Made by a program: the position numbers and the translations under genes
Assembly: GCF_019492055.1 (NCBI RefSeq)
Contig: NZ_JAICBX010000007.1
Span: 1-64,000, forward strand
Direction: 5' to 3'
DNA: 64,000 bases
Origin: Flavimaribacter sediminis
Lineage (GTDB): Bacteria; Pseudomonadota; Alphaproteobacteria; Rhizobiales; Rhizobiaceae
Notes under the pieces: model-generated
The model's input: the letters and a program-made list of their open reading frames with translations, nothing else
The model's database searches: none
Told to the model about the DNA's origin: nothing
Shown: positions 25,441 through 34,030 of the stretch, in pieces
How positions within the stretch are numbered: the first letter of the stretch is position 1
How the letters are laid out: each line of letters begins with the position of its first letter

Positions 25441-26184
25441 ATGACATCACCTAGACTCGCTACCCTCACGGAATTCACGGCGCAGCTACCTGATATCGAG
25501 ACGGTCAACGAGGTGATCGCTGGCCTCGACGCGGTTATGAACGCCTTCGATATCCGATTTTATGTCATCGTTCGGCATCCGGCGTTTTCACGCGATCTCA
25601 TCGGTCAGGTTCTAGCCGGCCGCTGGCCCGATGGATGGCCGGAACGGTATCTCTCCAGAAACTATGTGCTTGTTGATCCTATCGTCCGCTACATGGGCCG
25701 GTCGCAGGTCGGCTTCAACTGGGCGGATGCGATCCTCGCCTACCATTCCGACCCGGACTACAGCCGGATGCAGAGAATGATGCTCGACGCGTTCAAGCAC
25801 GGACTTGAGGGCGGATACGCCTTTCCCGTACACGGCCGGGGCGGTCTGGTCGGCAATATAAGCCTCAGTGGTCGGGCGGCGGAACTCAAAACGAGTGAAC
25901 TGCAAGCATTCGACACGTTGGCGAAATACGCCTTCTGGCGCCTGCAGGAACTGGCGGGATCAGACGAGGGAACGCCGTCCTACACCGATCCGCATCTCAC
26001 CGTGCGGGAAAAGCAGATCCTGGCCTTTCTCGGCGAAGGTCTGACTTCCAACGAGATCGCGTCGGAACTGGAATTGTCTCGGCATACGGTGGACTGGCAT
26101 ACGGGCTCGCTGCAGGAAAAACTGCAGGCGAAGAACCGCCACCACACGATTGCGATCGCATTTCGCCTCGGGCTTATTTCCTGA
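25441..26184 (+). CDS. LuxR-family regulator with autoinducer-binding domain
   Basis: 247-aa quorum-sensing type regulator. The N-terminal domain keeps the positions that bind acyl-homoserine lactone in TraR-like proteins: Trp66, Tyr70, Asp79, Pro80, Trp94 and a Gly in GLEGGYAFPVHG (121-132). The C-terminal GerE domain (about 184-247) has the full signature (LTVREKQILAFLGEGLTSNEIA, SRHTVDWH, KL, GLI). No luxI-type synthase is in the window, so it is a solo or its partner is distant. The ribosome site is weak. Followed by a palindrome and pyc. Confidence 0.88.
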   Translation: MTSPRLATLTEFTAQLPDIETVNEVIAGLDAVMNAFDIRFYVIVRHPAFSRDLIGQVLAGRWPDGWPERYLSRNYVLVDPIVRYMGRSQVGFNWADAILAYHSDPDYSRMQRMMLDAFKHGLEGGYAFPVHGRGGLVGNISLSGRAAELKTSELQAFDTLAKYAFWRLQELAGSDEGTPSYTDPHLTVREKQILAFLGEGLTSNEIASELELSRHTVDWHTGSLQEKLQAKNRHHTIAIAFRLGLIS

Positions 26185-26191
26185 TATTACA

Positions 26192-26205
26192 GGGCAAATT
26201 TGCCC
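26192..26205. promoter_or_regulatory. Perfect 14-bp palindrome before pyc
   Basis: GGGCAAATTTGCCC is a perfect dyad eight bases after the LuxR stop and about 110 bp upstream of the pyc start. TTGACT follows at about 26234. The site could be an operator for pyc, including one for the LuxR protein itself, or a small stem at the luxR end; there is no T tract. Confidence 0.4.
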
Positions 26206-26314
26206 AGCGAAAAATATTGCGACGCAAAAATTTCTTGACTTTACCTACCGTGTCCGTGGCTTAATGGTCGATGCGCCACAAGGCGCGGTTATGTCTGGAT
26301 ACGGAGCAGTCCTC

Positions 26315-29300
26315 TTGCCGATTTCGAAAATTCTCGTCGCCAACCGCTCGGAAATTGCCATCCGCGTCTTCCGCGCCGCCAACGAGCTGGAACTGCAAAC
26401 CGTGGCTGTGTGGGCGGAAGAGGACAAACTCGCGCTCCACCGGTTCAAGGCCGATGAGTCCTACCAGGTAGGGCGCGGTCCGCATCTCGAGATGAATCTG
26501 GGGCCGATCGAAAGCTATTTGTCGATCGAGGAAATGATTCGCGTCGCCAGGCTTTCCGGCGCCGACGCAATCCATCCAGGCTACGGACTTCTGTCCGAAA
26601 GTCCGGAATTCGCCGAAGCATGCGCCGAGGCCGACATCGTCTTTATCGGTCCGACGCCGGACACCATGCGTCGCCTGGGCAACAAGGTGGCCGCCCGCAA
26701 TCTCGCCATGGAGGTCGGCGTGCCGGTGGTTCCGGCGACGGACCCGTTGCCCGACGACATGGACGAAATCGCCCGCATGGCCGAGGAGATCGGCTATCCC
26801 GTCATGTTGAAAGCGTCCTGGGGCGGCGGCGGGCGCGGCATGCGGGCCATTCGATCGGCCGACGATCTCGCCCGCGAGGTCACGGAAGCCAAGCGGGAGG
26901 CGAAGGCGGCGTTCGGAAAGGACGAGGTCTATCTGGAAAAACTGGTCGAGCGGGCGCGCCATGTCGAAGTGCAGTTGCTTGGCGACACCCACGGCAACGT
27001 CGTGCATCTCTTCGAGCGCGACTGTTCGATCCAGCGGCGCAACCAGAAGGTCGTGGAGCGCGCGCCGGCGCCCTATCTCACCGATGAGCAGCGCAGTGAA
27101 ATAGCCGGATACGCAATCGCGATCGGCAAGGCGACCGACTATATCGGCGCCGGCACGGTCGAGTTCCTGATGGATTCGGACACCGGGGCCTTCTACTTCA
27201 TTGAAGTCAATCCACGCATCCAGGTCGAACACACGGTGACGGAAGAAGTCACCGGCATCGACATCGTCAAGGCGCAGATTCACATTCTTGATGGTTTCGC
27301 CATTGGCTCCGAGGGCTCCGGCGTTCCCGCGCAGGACGATATCAAGCTCAACGGAAACGCCCTGCAGTGCCGGATCACGACCGAGGACCCGGAACAGAAT
27401 TTCATTCCGGACTATGGCCGGATCACCGCCTATCGCGGCGCGACCGGGTTCGGCATCAGGCTCGACGGCGGAACCGCCTATTCCGGCGCGGTGATCACCC
27501 GCTTCTACGATCCCCTCCTGGAAAAGGTCACCGCTTGGGCGCCGACGCCGGAAGAGGCGATCAGTCGCATGGATCGTGCTCTCAGGGAGTTCCGTATCCG
27601 CGGGGTGGCTACAAATCTGACCTTCCTTGAAGCCATCATCGCCCACCCGAAATTTCGCGACAACAGCTATACGACGAAGTTTATCGACACGACGCCGGAA
27701 CTTTTCGAGCATGTGGGCCGGCGAGATCGCGCGACGCGGCTTCTCACCTATATCGCCGACGTCACGGTCAACGGACATCCCGAAGCGCGCGGTCGCGCAA
27801 CGCCGCCGGAAACCGCGCCGCCGCAGGTTCCCTTCGCCGACGGCGAGGTTCCGGACGGAACCAAGCAGAAACTCGACGCGCTCGGTCCGGAAAAATTCGC
27901 TGAATGGATGCGGGCGCAAAATCGCATCCTGATGACCGACACCACCATGCGGGACGGCCACCAGTCGTTGCTGGCGACGCGCATGCGCACCTACGACATC
28001 GCCCGCATCGCCGGAACCTATGCGCGATCCCTGCCGGAACTGTTTTCGCTCGAATGCTGGGGCGGAGCGACCTTCGACGTATCGATGCGGTTTCTGACCG
28101 AGGATCCCTGGGAACGGCTGGAACTCATTCGCGAAGGCGCGCCCAATATCCTTCTGCAGATGCTTCTGCGCGGCGCCAATGGCGTCGGCTACACCAACTA
28201 TCCGGACAACGTTGTCAGGCATTTCGTACGCCAGGCTGCAACCGCCGGCATAGATCTCTTCCGCGTATTCGACTGCCTGAACTGGGTGGAGAATATGCGC
28301 GTGGCGATGGACGCGGTGTGCGAGGAGGACAAGCTCTGCGAGGCGGCGATCTGCTACACGGGAGACATCCTGAGTTCGGCGCGGCCGAAATACGACATCA
28401 AATACTATGTAAATCTTGCCCGGGAACTCGCGGATGCGGGCGCGCATATAATCGCCGTCAAGGATATGGCCGGGCTACTGAAGCCGGCCGCTGCAGCGCC
28501 GCTCTTCAAAGCGCTGCGGGAAGCGACAGACCTTCCGATCCACTTCCATACACATGATACATCCGGCATCTCGGCCGCTACGGTTCTCGCTGCCGTCGAG
28601 GCCGGCGTGGACGCCGTCGATGCGGCGATGGACGCCCTGTCCGGCAACACGTCACAACCCTGTCTTGGCTCGATCGTCGAAGCATTGCGCGGCACGGAAC
28701 GCGATCCGGGACTCGATCCGGAATGGATACGGCGCATTTCCTTCTACTGGGAATCGGTGCGCTCGCAGTACGCCGCCTTCGAAAGCGATCTGAAAGGACC
28801 GGCCTCGGAGGTCTACCTGCACGAGATGCCGGGTGGACAGTTCACCAATCTGAAGGAACAGGCGCGCTCGCTCGGCCTCGAAACACGCTGGCACGAAGTG
28901 GCCCAGGCCTACGCGGACGCCAACCGGATGTTCGGCGACATCGTCAAGGTGACGCCGTCGTCCAAGGTTGTCGGCGACATGGCGCTGATGATGGTGTCAC
29001 AGGATCTTTCCGTCGCGAATGTCGAAGATCCGGCGCGCGACGTGTCGTTCCCCGATTCTGTTGTTTCCATGATGCGCGGCGACCTCGGGCAACCGCCTGG
29101 CGGTTGGCCGGAGGCCTTGCAGAAGAAAATACTGAAATCGGACAAACCCTACACGGAACGTCCCGGTTCGCTGCTCGAGGATGCTGATCTCGATGCGGAG
29201 CGCAAGACGGTCGAGGATCTCGTCGAGCGCGAGGTCAGCGAATACGAACTGTCATCCTACCTCATGTATCCGAAGGTGTTCACCGACTACGCGCACGCGC

Positions 29301-29779
29301 GCAAGACCTACGGACCTGTGTCCATCCTTCCGACGCCGACATATTTCTACGGTCTGCCGGCCGGTGAGGAGATGTTTGTTGACCTCGAAAAAGGCAAAAC
29401 CCTTGTGGTTCGCAATCTTGCGATCGGGGAGCCGAATGAGAAGGGCATGGTCACTGTGTTCTTTGAACTTAACGGTCAGCCGCGTCGTATCCTCGTTCCC
29501 GACCGCGTCCACGGCGCTGCGGCCTCGGCGCAACGCCGAAAGGTCGATCCGACCAACGAGGCCCATGTCGGCGCGCCGATGCCCGGCGTCGTCTCCTCGG
29601 TGGCTGTGACCGCAGGTCAGGAGGTCAAGGCCGGCGACGTGCTCCTTTCCATCGAAGCGATGAAGATGGAAACCGCGCTCCATGCGGAGCGTGACGGCGC
29701 AGTGCAGGAGGTTCTGGTAGCCTCCGGCGACCAGATCGACGCCAAGGATTTGCTGATCGTCTACGCCTCGGCCGAGTAG
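26315..29779 (+). CDS. pyc: Pyruvate carboxylase
   Basis: About 1154-aa biotin enzyme turning pyruvate into oxaloacetate. Order: biotin carboxylase with ATP grasp (KASWGGGGRGMR), carboxyltransferase (TDTTMRDGHQSLLATRMRT region and CYTGDILSSARPKYD), PC tetramer domain, and C-terminal biotinyl domain with the lysine in SIEAMKMETALHAE. The TTG at 26315 with GGAG eight bases before it gives PISKILVANRSEIAIR, the usual rhizobial N-terminus. An ATG at 26291 adds eight residues and lacks a ribosome site. Stand-alone gene, convergent with the lipid kinase. Confidence 0.95.
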   Translation: MPISKILVANRSEIAIRVFRAANELELQTVAVWAEEDKLALHRFKADESYQVGRGPHLEMNLGPIESYLSIEEMIRVARLSGADAIHPGYGLLSESPEFAEACAEADIVFIGPTPDTMRRLGNKVAARNLAMEVGVPVVPATDPLPDDMDEIARMAEEIGYPVMLKASWGGGGRGMRAIRSADDLAREVTEAKREAKAAFGKDEVYLEKLVERARHVEVQLLGDTHGNVVHLFERDCSIQRRNQKVVERAPAPYLTDEQRSEIAGYAIAIGKATDYIGAGTVEFLMDSDTGAFYFIEVNPRIQVEHTVTEEVTGIDIVKAQIHILDGFAIGSEGSGVPAQDDIKLNGNALQCRITTEDPEQNFIPDYGRITAYRGATGFGIRLDGGTAYSGAVITRFYDPLLEKVTAWAPTPEEAISRMDRALREFRIRGVATNLTFLEAIIAHPKFRDNSYTTKFIDTTPELFEHVGRRDRATRLLTYIADVTVNGHPEARGRATPPETAPPQVPFADGEVPDGTKQKLDALGPEKFAEWMRAQNRILMTDTTMRDGHQSLLATRMRTYDIARIAGTYARSLPELFSLECWGGATFDVSMRFLTEDPWERLELIREGAPNILLQMLLRGANGVGYTNYPDNVVRHFVRQAATAGIDLFRVFDCLNWVENMRVAMDAVCEEDKLCEAAICYTGDILSSARPKYDIKYYVNLARELADAGAHIIAVKDMAGLLKPAAAAPLFKALREATDLPIHFHTHDTSGISAATVLAAVEAGVDAVDAAMDALSGNTSQPCLGSIVEALRGTERDPGLDPEWIRRISFYWESVRSQYAAFESDLKGPASEVYLHEMPGGQFTNLKEQARSLGLETRWHEVAQAYADANRMFGDIVKVTPSSKVVGDMALMMVSQDLSVANVEDPARDVSFPDSVVSMMRGDLGQPPGGWPEALQKKILKSDKPYTERPGSLLEDADLDAERKTVEDLVEREVSEYELSSYLMYPKVFTDYAHARKTYGPVSILPTPTYFYGLPAGEEMFVDLEKGKTLVVRNLAIGEPNEKGMVTVFFELNGQPRRILVPDRVHGAAASAQRRKVDPTNEAHVGAPMPGVVSSVAVTAGQEVKAGDVLLSIEAMKMETALHAERDGAVQEVLVASGDQIDAKDLLIVYASAE

Positions 29780-29789
29780 GAACCGGGGA

Positions 29790-30719
29790 TCATTGCCGTA
29801 AACGCAGCGCTCCGGGCAGAATTTCGAATTCGGCCCTGAGGTGCCCGGGCGATTCGCCGTCGATATCGATCGCCACCCGGTCCGGGCTTTCGGAAACGGT
29901 TTCGGCTACCAAACGACGCCCGCTGAAAAAGGCGATGCTTGGATGTGTCGTATGAGCGCCGCGATAGACCAGCGGCAATTGGCCAATCAGCTGCAGTTTC
30001 GGCGTCTTCTTCAGCACCATGATTTCGAATGCGCCGCTGTCCAGCCGCGCATTCGGAGCGACATGCATGCCGCCGCCGAAATAGCGTCCGTTCGCCACCA
30101 CGGTCAGGGATTGATCAATTACGAAGGATGGCCGGTTGTCGATCGACATCCGTATAGCAAATGGTCGATGCCGCCATACCGTAGTTATCGTCGCAAGGAA
30201 GTAGGCAAGCGTTCCAGGCAGGACATTCGCCGATGACGTGGCGTTGACGGCGCGACAGACCTCTCCGGACAGGCCGAAACCGGCGGCGTTGATGAAAAGC
30301 CGGCTCGCCTGGTCGCCAGTTTCACTGATGAAGGTGATTTTTCCAAGATCAATCGGTCTGACATCGCTCTCGGCGATGCGCAGCACCGGATCAGGCGATG
30401 GCTGTCCGAGGCTTCGGACGAAATCGCAGCCGGTGCCGCCGGCCAGCGCAGCAAAGGCGCAGCACTCCGGCATAATACCGTTTGCATCGGGAAATCCGTT
30501 TACAGCCTCGCCGAAAGTACCGTCGCCGCCCACGGCGATGACCAGCGTCGCGCCGCGCTCGATTGCAGCGCGGACGAGGCGCGTTGCATCGCCTGCAGCA
30601 CTGGTCATGGCGTGGTCAAAGGTTCCAAGCGTTTTGTGGATGCGGTCAGACAGAGCGTGCCATCGCCGTCCTGTGCGCCCGTTGCCTGCATGCGGATTTA
30701 CGACAACGAATATGCTCAT
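29790..30719 (-). CDS. Diacylglycerol kinase-like lipid kinase
   Basis: 309-aa cytosolic or membrane-associated kinase of the DAGK-catalytic/YegS family. It starts MSIFVVVNPHAGNGRTGRRW and has the ATP-binding GGDGT at 64-68; CAFAALAGGTGCDFVRSLG and DLGKI follow as in the family. The lipid acceptor is unknown. It lies 27 bp after the NodT-type outer-membrane gene on the same strand, so it may be the last gene of that operon. Confidence 0.85.
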   Translation of the reverse strand: MSIFVVVNPHAGNGRTGRRWHALSDRIHKTLGTFDHAMTSAAGDATRLVRAAIERGATLVIAVGGDGTFGEAVNGFPDANGIMPECCAFAALAGGTGCDFVRSLGQPSPDPVLRIAESDVRPIDLGKITFISETGDQASRLFINAAGFGLSGEVCRAVNATSSANVLPGTLAYFLATITTVWRHRPFAIRMSIDNRPSFVIDQSLTVVANGRYFGGGMHVAPNARLDSGAFEIMVLKKTPKLQLIGQLPLVYRGAHTTHPSIAFFSGRRLVAETVSESPDRVAIDIDGESPGHLRAEFEILPGALRLRQ

Positions 30720-30746
30720 GCCGTAACAAACGCCGACGCGCTGGAA

Positions 30747-32312
30747 TCAGCTTTCCGGCTGATCGACGCCGTCCGGCGCGCTCTCAAGAAGCTTGCCCCA
30801 GTTGGTGCGCTCTTCCATCTGCGCTCGGGTCTTGTCGTTGACGAAACCCTTCACGTTGGGCGGAATCCAGCCGCCGGCGATGCCCTTGTAGATGGCGATA
30901 AGGTTGGTCAGCACATCCGCGCGGGCGCTCACGAGACGCGATTCGGAGGTGAATATCTGTCGCTGCGCATCCAGCACGCGGTCATAGCCAGCCGTGCCGT
31001 CGCGATACTGGTCAAGCACGCGCGCCTCCGCATCCTTTGCGGCCTTGACGCTGCGATAAAGATAGACTGTCTGCTGCTTTGCCTTGAAGAAGGCGGTGAT
31101 CGACGTTTCCACCTCCGCATAGGCTTTCAGCACGGTGTTTTGATAATCGAGCAGCAGTTCCTGGAACTTGGCGTCCTGGGCGCGAACATTGTTGCGGATA
31201 CGCCCATAGTTCAGGAAATTCCAGGTAAAGCCGGGATTGATGAAGGCGTCGAAGCTGTTTTTGGTGAAGAGCGTCGCGACATCCTTGGAATTCACGGCTA
31301 TCGCGCCGCTGATCGTGAAGGCCGGATACAGGTCGGCCTGTGCCACGCCGATTTGCGCCGATTGCGCCGCCGCCCGGTATTCTGCGGCGCGGATATCGGG
31401 CCGGCGTCGCAACATATCGGCGGGAACGCCGACAGCAACCTGGGCCGGAATGATCGGCATACGCGCGTATCGCTTCTCCATGCGCGGCTTGATCTTGCCG
31501 GGTGTCTCGCCCAGGAGAACGCTCATGGCGTTGTAGGCTTCGGCCAGCTCGCCCTCAAGTTCCGGTATGATCGACAAAGTGTCATTGTATCGGGCGGTCG
31601 CCTCGTCGATATCGAGCTCGGTGGTCGTGCCGTTTTCGAATTTCAGTTTGGCGATATCCAGGCTCTTCTTCTGCAGGGCCGCATTGTTTCTCGCCACGGA
31701 AATAAGCGCCTGCAATTCCCGAATGGTGACATAGGTCACGGCAATATCGCCGGTCAGCGTCACCAGAACATCATCGTAGCTTGCGATCTTGGCGGCCAGG
31801 TTCGCCTTGGCCGACTGCACGTCGCGGCGAATCTTGCCCCAGATGTCGATTTCCCAACCGGCGTCGAAACCCACCTGATAACGCGTGAAATTGGTGTTGA
31901 GGTCGACGAAGCGCTCGGCTTCCTGCACGAAAGGATCATTCTTGCTGATCGACAGGTATTTGCCGTCGGCGAAGCCCTGCTGTTGCTGCGGAAACAGTTC
32001 GCCGCGCGCAATGCCGAGCTGGGCGCGCGCCTGGTAGACGCGGGCGCCGGCCGCCTCGAGCTGCAGGTTCTGTTGGTAGGCCTCGTTGACGAAGGCGTCG
32101 AGCGTCGGATCCTTGAACAGGGTCCACCAGTCCGCCACTGCCTCGCTGCGGGAGGTAAAGCCGGTTTTGCTGTTGACCTGGAGCCCGCTGGCGCCTTGAG
32201 TCCAGGTATCGAGATAGGGCGCCTCCGGACGGACGAAGTCCGGCCCGACCATGCAGCCGCCGAGAAGCAGCGTAGCCGTGAAGATGACGGGAACACAGAA
32301 TTGTCGGGTCAT
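30747..32312 (-). CDS. NodT-family outer membrane efflux lipoprotein
   Basis: 521-aa TolC-like outer-membrane channel. The signal peptide ends with lipobox LLGGC, so it is lipidated; CMVGPDFVRPEAP is the typical NodT start. Two outer-membrane efflux repeats with long helices follow (VYQARAQLGIARGELFPQQ and the second half around TLSIIPELEGELAEAYNAMSVLLG). Co-directional with the HlyD-type gene 11 bp upstream, with which it probably forms a periplasm-spanning conduit. Confidence 0.92.
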   Translation of the reverse strand: MTRQFCVPVIFTATLLLGGCMVGPDFVRPEAPYLDTWTQGASGLQVNSKTGFTSRSEAVADWWTLFKDPTLDAFVNEAYQQNLQLEAAGARVYQARAQLGIARGELFPQQQQGFADGKYLSISKNDPFVQEAERFVDLNTNFTRYQVGFDAGWEIDIWGKIRRDVQSAKANLAAKIASYDDVLVTLTGDIAVTYVTIRELQALISVARNNAALQKKSLDIAKLKFENGTTTELDIDEATARYNDTLSIIPELEGELAEAYNAMSVLLGETPGKIKPRMEKRYARMPIIPAQVAVGVPADMLRRRPDIRAAEYRAAAQSAQIGVAQADLYPAFTISGAIAVNSKDVATLFTKNSFDAFINPGFTWNFLNYGRIRNNVRAQDAKFQELLLDYQNTVLKAYAEVETSITAFFKAKQQTVYLYRSVKAAKDAEARVLDQYRDGTAGYDRVLDAQRQIFTSESRLVSARADVLTNLIAIYKGIAGGWIPPNVKGFVNDKTRAQMEERTNWGKLLESAPDGVDQPES

Positions 32313-32323
32313 TCACGCAACCC

Positions 32324-33472
32324 TCAAAGGAAGTCCATCGGGAACAGGAAGTTCGACCAGCTGTAGAGCCGGATGTTAATGCGTCTCAGAAATGCAAAAT
32401 TCTGGCCGCCTCCGGTATAGATCGCAACGGCGCCGTGGGTGCCCGCTGGAAGCCGCTTCATGTTTGGATCGTCGATATTGATCTGAACCGCAAACCGGCC
32501 CTGCAGGCTCGGAAAGCGGAAGGTCGGAACGTTGCCGCTAGGCTTGATCTGGCCCTGGCCGGTGCCCCACCAGACATCCACGACCTTGCCCTTGAAGATT
32601 TCGCCGGGATAGATGTCGAGCGCGACTTCAACATCCTGGCCCGGTTCGACGAATTTCAGGTGCTCCTGGTAGAAGCTGGCGAGAATATATGGGTCATCAT
32701 CGGCGATCAGAACGGAAATCGCCCCGAAGCGCAGCGCGCCGACAACCAGCCCGGGCCGCGCCTGCTGGCTGATGATCACGCCGTCTTCCGGCGCTTTCAT
32801 CGTCGTCTGATCGAGATAGTACTTCGCTTCGTCGAGCTGCGCCTGGGCCGCGACAACCTGCGCATTGACCCCGTTCACCTGTGCGTCGATTGCGATCTGC
32901 GCCTTCTTCACGTTGGCGTTGGCTTCAGCGACCGCGGCGTTGGCGCTCGCCAGATCCGCCGTCCACTTGTCGAGCGATTCCTGTCGGGCGCCGCCCTTCG
33001 GCACCAGATTGCTGTAGCGGTCGAACTGCTGCTGCGCATAGGTCTGTTGTGCCTCGGCCTGGCTGAGCTCCTGTTCGGCAAGGTCAAGGTCTTCCTGGAG
33101 CGCTTGGGCGTTCTGCGTGGCGCCGGCGAGATTGGCTTCGGCTTCCCGGACTTTCGCCTGATAGACGGATGTGTCGAACTGATAAAGCGGATCGCCCTTT
33201 TTGACGGCCTGGTTGTTTTCGACGAACACCTCTTTCAGGAGGGTCGGTCCCTGCAGGCGCGGAACGAGCTGGATCGTGGGGCGGATGATATGCGCGTCCA
33301 TGGAGAATGGCTGGTAGAAGCGTAAAGCGATGATGAAAATCAGCAGCATGTGCACGCCGACCCAGAAGCCGACGACGCCCCAGACAATATTGAACTTGAG
33401 CCATCTGAACCGGAAAAAGACCAGCCAGACGAAGACGACATAGATGAGGACGAGACCGAGAGCGATAAACAT
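32324..33472 (-). CDS. HlyD/EmrA-family membrane fusion protein (YiaV-like)
   Basis: 382-aa periplasmic adaptor anchored by two N-terminal hydrophobic segments (about 1-20 and 30-55). The biotinyl-lipoyl halves surround a long coiled-coil hairpin (about 110-215; repeated QA/AEAN/ANVKKAQ patterns), then a beta-barrel segment with DDDPYILASFYQEHLKFVEPGQDVEVALDIYPG. Pairing with a DUF3302 gene just upstream matches the yiaV-yiaW arrangement of E. coli. No pump gene lies alongside. Confidence 0.88.
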   Translation of the reverse strand: MFIALGLVLIYVVFVWLVFFRFRWLKFNIVWGVVGFWVGVHMLLIFIIALRFYQPFSMDAHIIRPTIQLVPRLQGPTLLKEVFVENNQAVKKGDPLYQFDTSVYQAKVREAEANLAGATQNAQALQEDLDLAEQELSQAEAQQTYAQQQFDRYSNLVPKGGARQESLDKWTADLASANAAVAEANANVKKAQIAIDAQVNGVNAQVVAAQAQLDEAKYYLDQTTMKAPEDGVIISQQARPGLVVGALRFGAISVLIADDDPYILASFYQEHLKFVEPGQDVEVALDIYPGEIFKGKVVDVWWGTGQGQIKPSGNVPTFRFPSLQGRFAVQINIDDPNMKRLPAGTHGAVAIYTGGGQNFAFLRRINIRLYSWSNFLFPMDFL

Positions 33473-33475
33473 GGA

Positions 33476-33877
33476 TTATGCTTTCTCTTCGGCTTGGACC
33501 GCAGGTTCACTCGCCACTGTTTCACCCGTCGCGCTGGTATCGGCCGGCGGCGGCGTCAGGCCAGGCGGGTTCGGCGCGTCGACCTCTCCCGGCGCGCCTT
33601 CTTTTGGCATCTTGCGCACGTCAACGGTGATGGAATCGTGGATCGCCCAGATCAGCGCGTGAATGTAGGGAAATATGGTGAACAGCCCGATCCAGCCGAC
33701 ATATTTCACGGCTTCCGCGTGCGGGTGGTTCCGCCTTTGGGCGATCTTTCCGGGCAATCCGCCGATCTGGATCAGGATATAGAAGAACGCAACGATGCCG
33801 ATGACGCCGAAGAAAAGGGTCCAGAGGTCAAACCGGTCAATCGGAAAATCGACGAGGGCATACTTGTCGCCGTCCAT
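33476..33877 (-). CDS. DUF3302 inner membrane protein (YiaW-like)
   Basis: 133-aa protein with two transmembrane segments (DLWTLFFGVIGIVAFFYILI and YVGWIGLFTIFPYIHALIWAI) around a short basic loop, and a Pro/Ala/Glu-rich tail. It matches the DUF3302 pattern found beside HlyD-type adaptors. The ATG at 33877 with aaaggg upstream is preferred; a longer frame to 33946 adds a non-conserved 23-residue stretch. First gene of the DUF3302-HlyD-NodT run. Confidence 0.75.
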   Translation of the reverse strand: MDGDKYALVDFPIDRFDLWTLFFGVIGIVAFFYILIQIGGLPGKIAQRRNHPHAEAVKYVGWIGLFTIFPYIHALIWAIHDSITVDVRKMPKEGAPGEVDAPNPPGLTPPPADTSATGETVASEPAVQAEEKA

Positions 33878-34030
33878 CGAGACGCCCTTTCTACTCAAAC
33901 AAACCAAACTCAACTGTCGTGACCATAGACTCCGCCGAGTTAACATATTGCAACCGCGGGAGAAGAATGACGCGATTATGACGGAGCAGGATGTATGTTG
34001 GCGTGATCGGACAGAGATGTATTTGGGAAA

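Noticed and set aside
26261-28447. 728-codon minus-strand frame opposite pyc
   Set aside because: Shadow of the pyruvate carboxylase codons, with no domain and typical antisense composition.
30612-32366. 584-codon plus-strand frame opposite the NodT-type gene
   Set aside because: The minus strand carries a lipobox and TolC-like repeats; the plus-strand product has no signal or motif.
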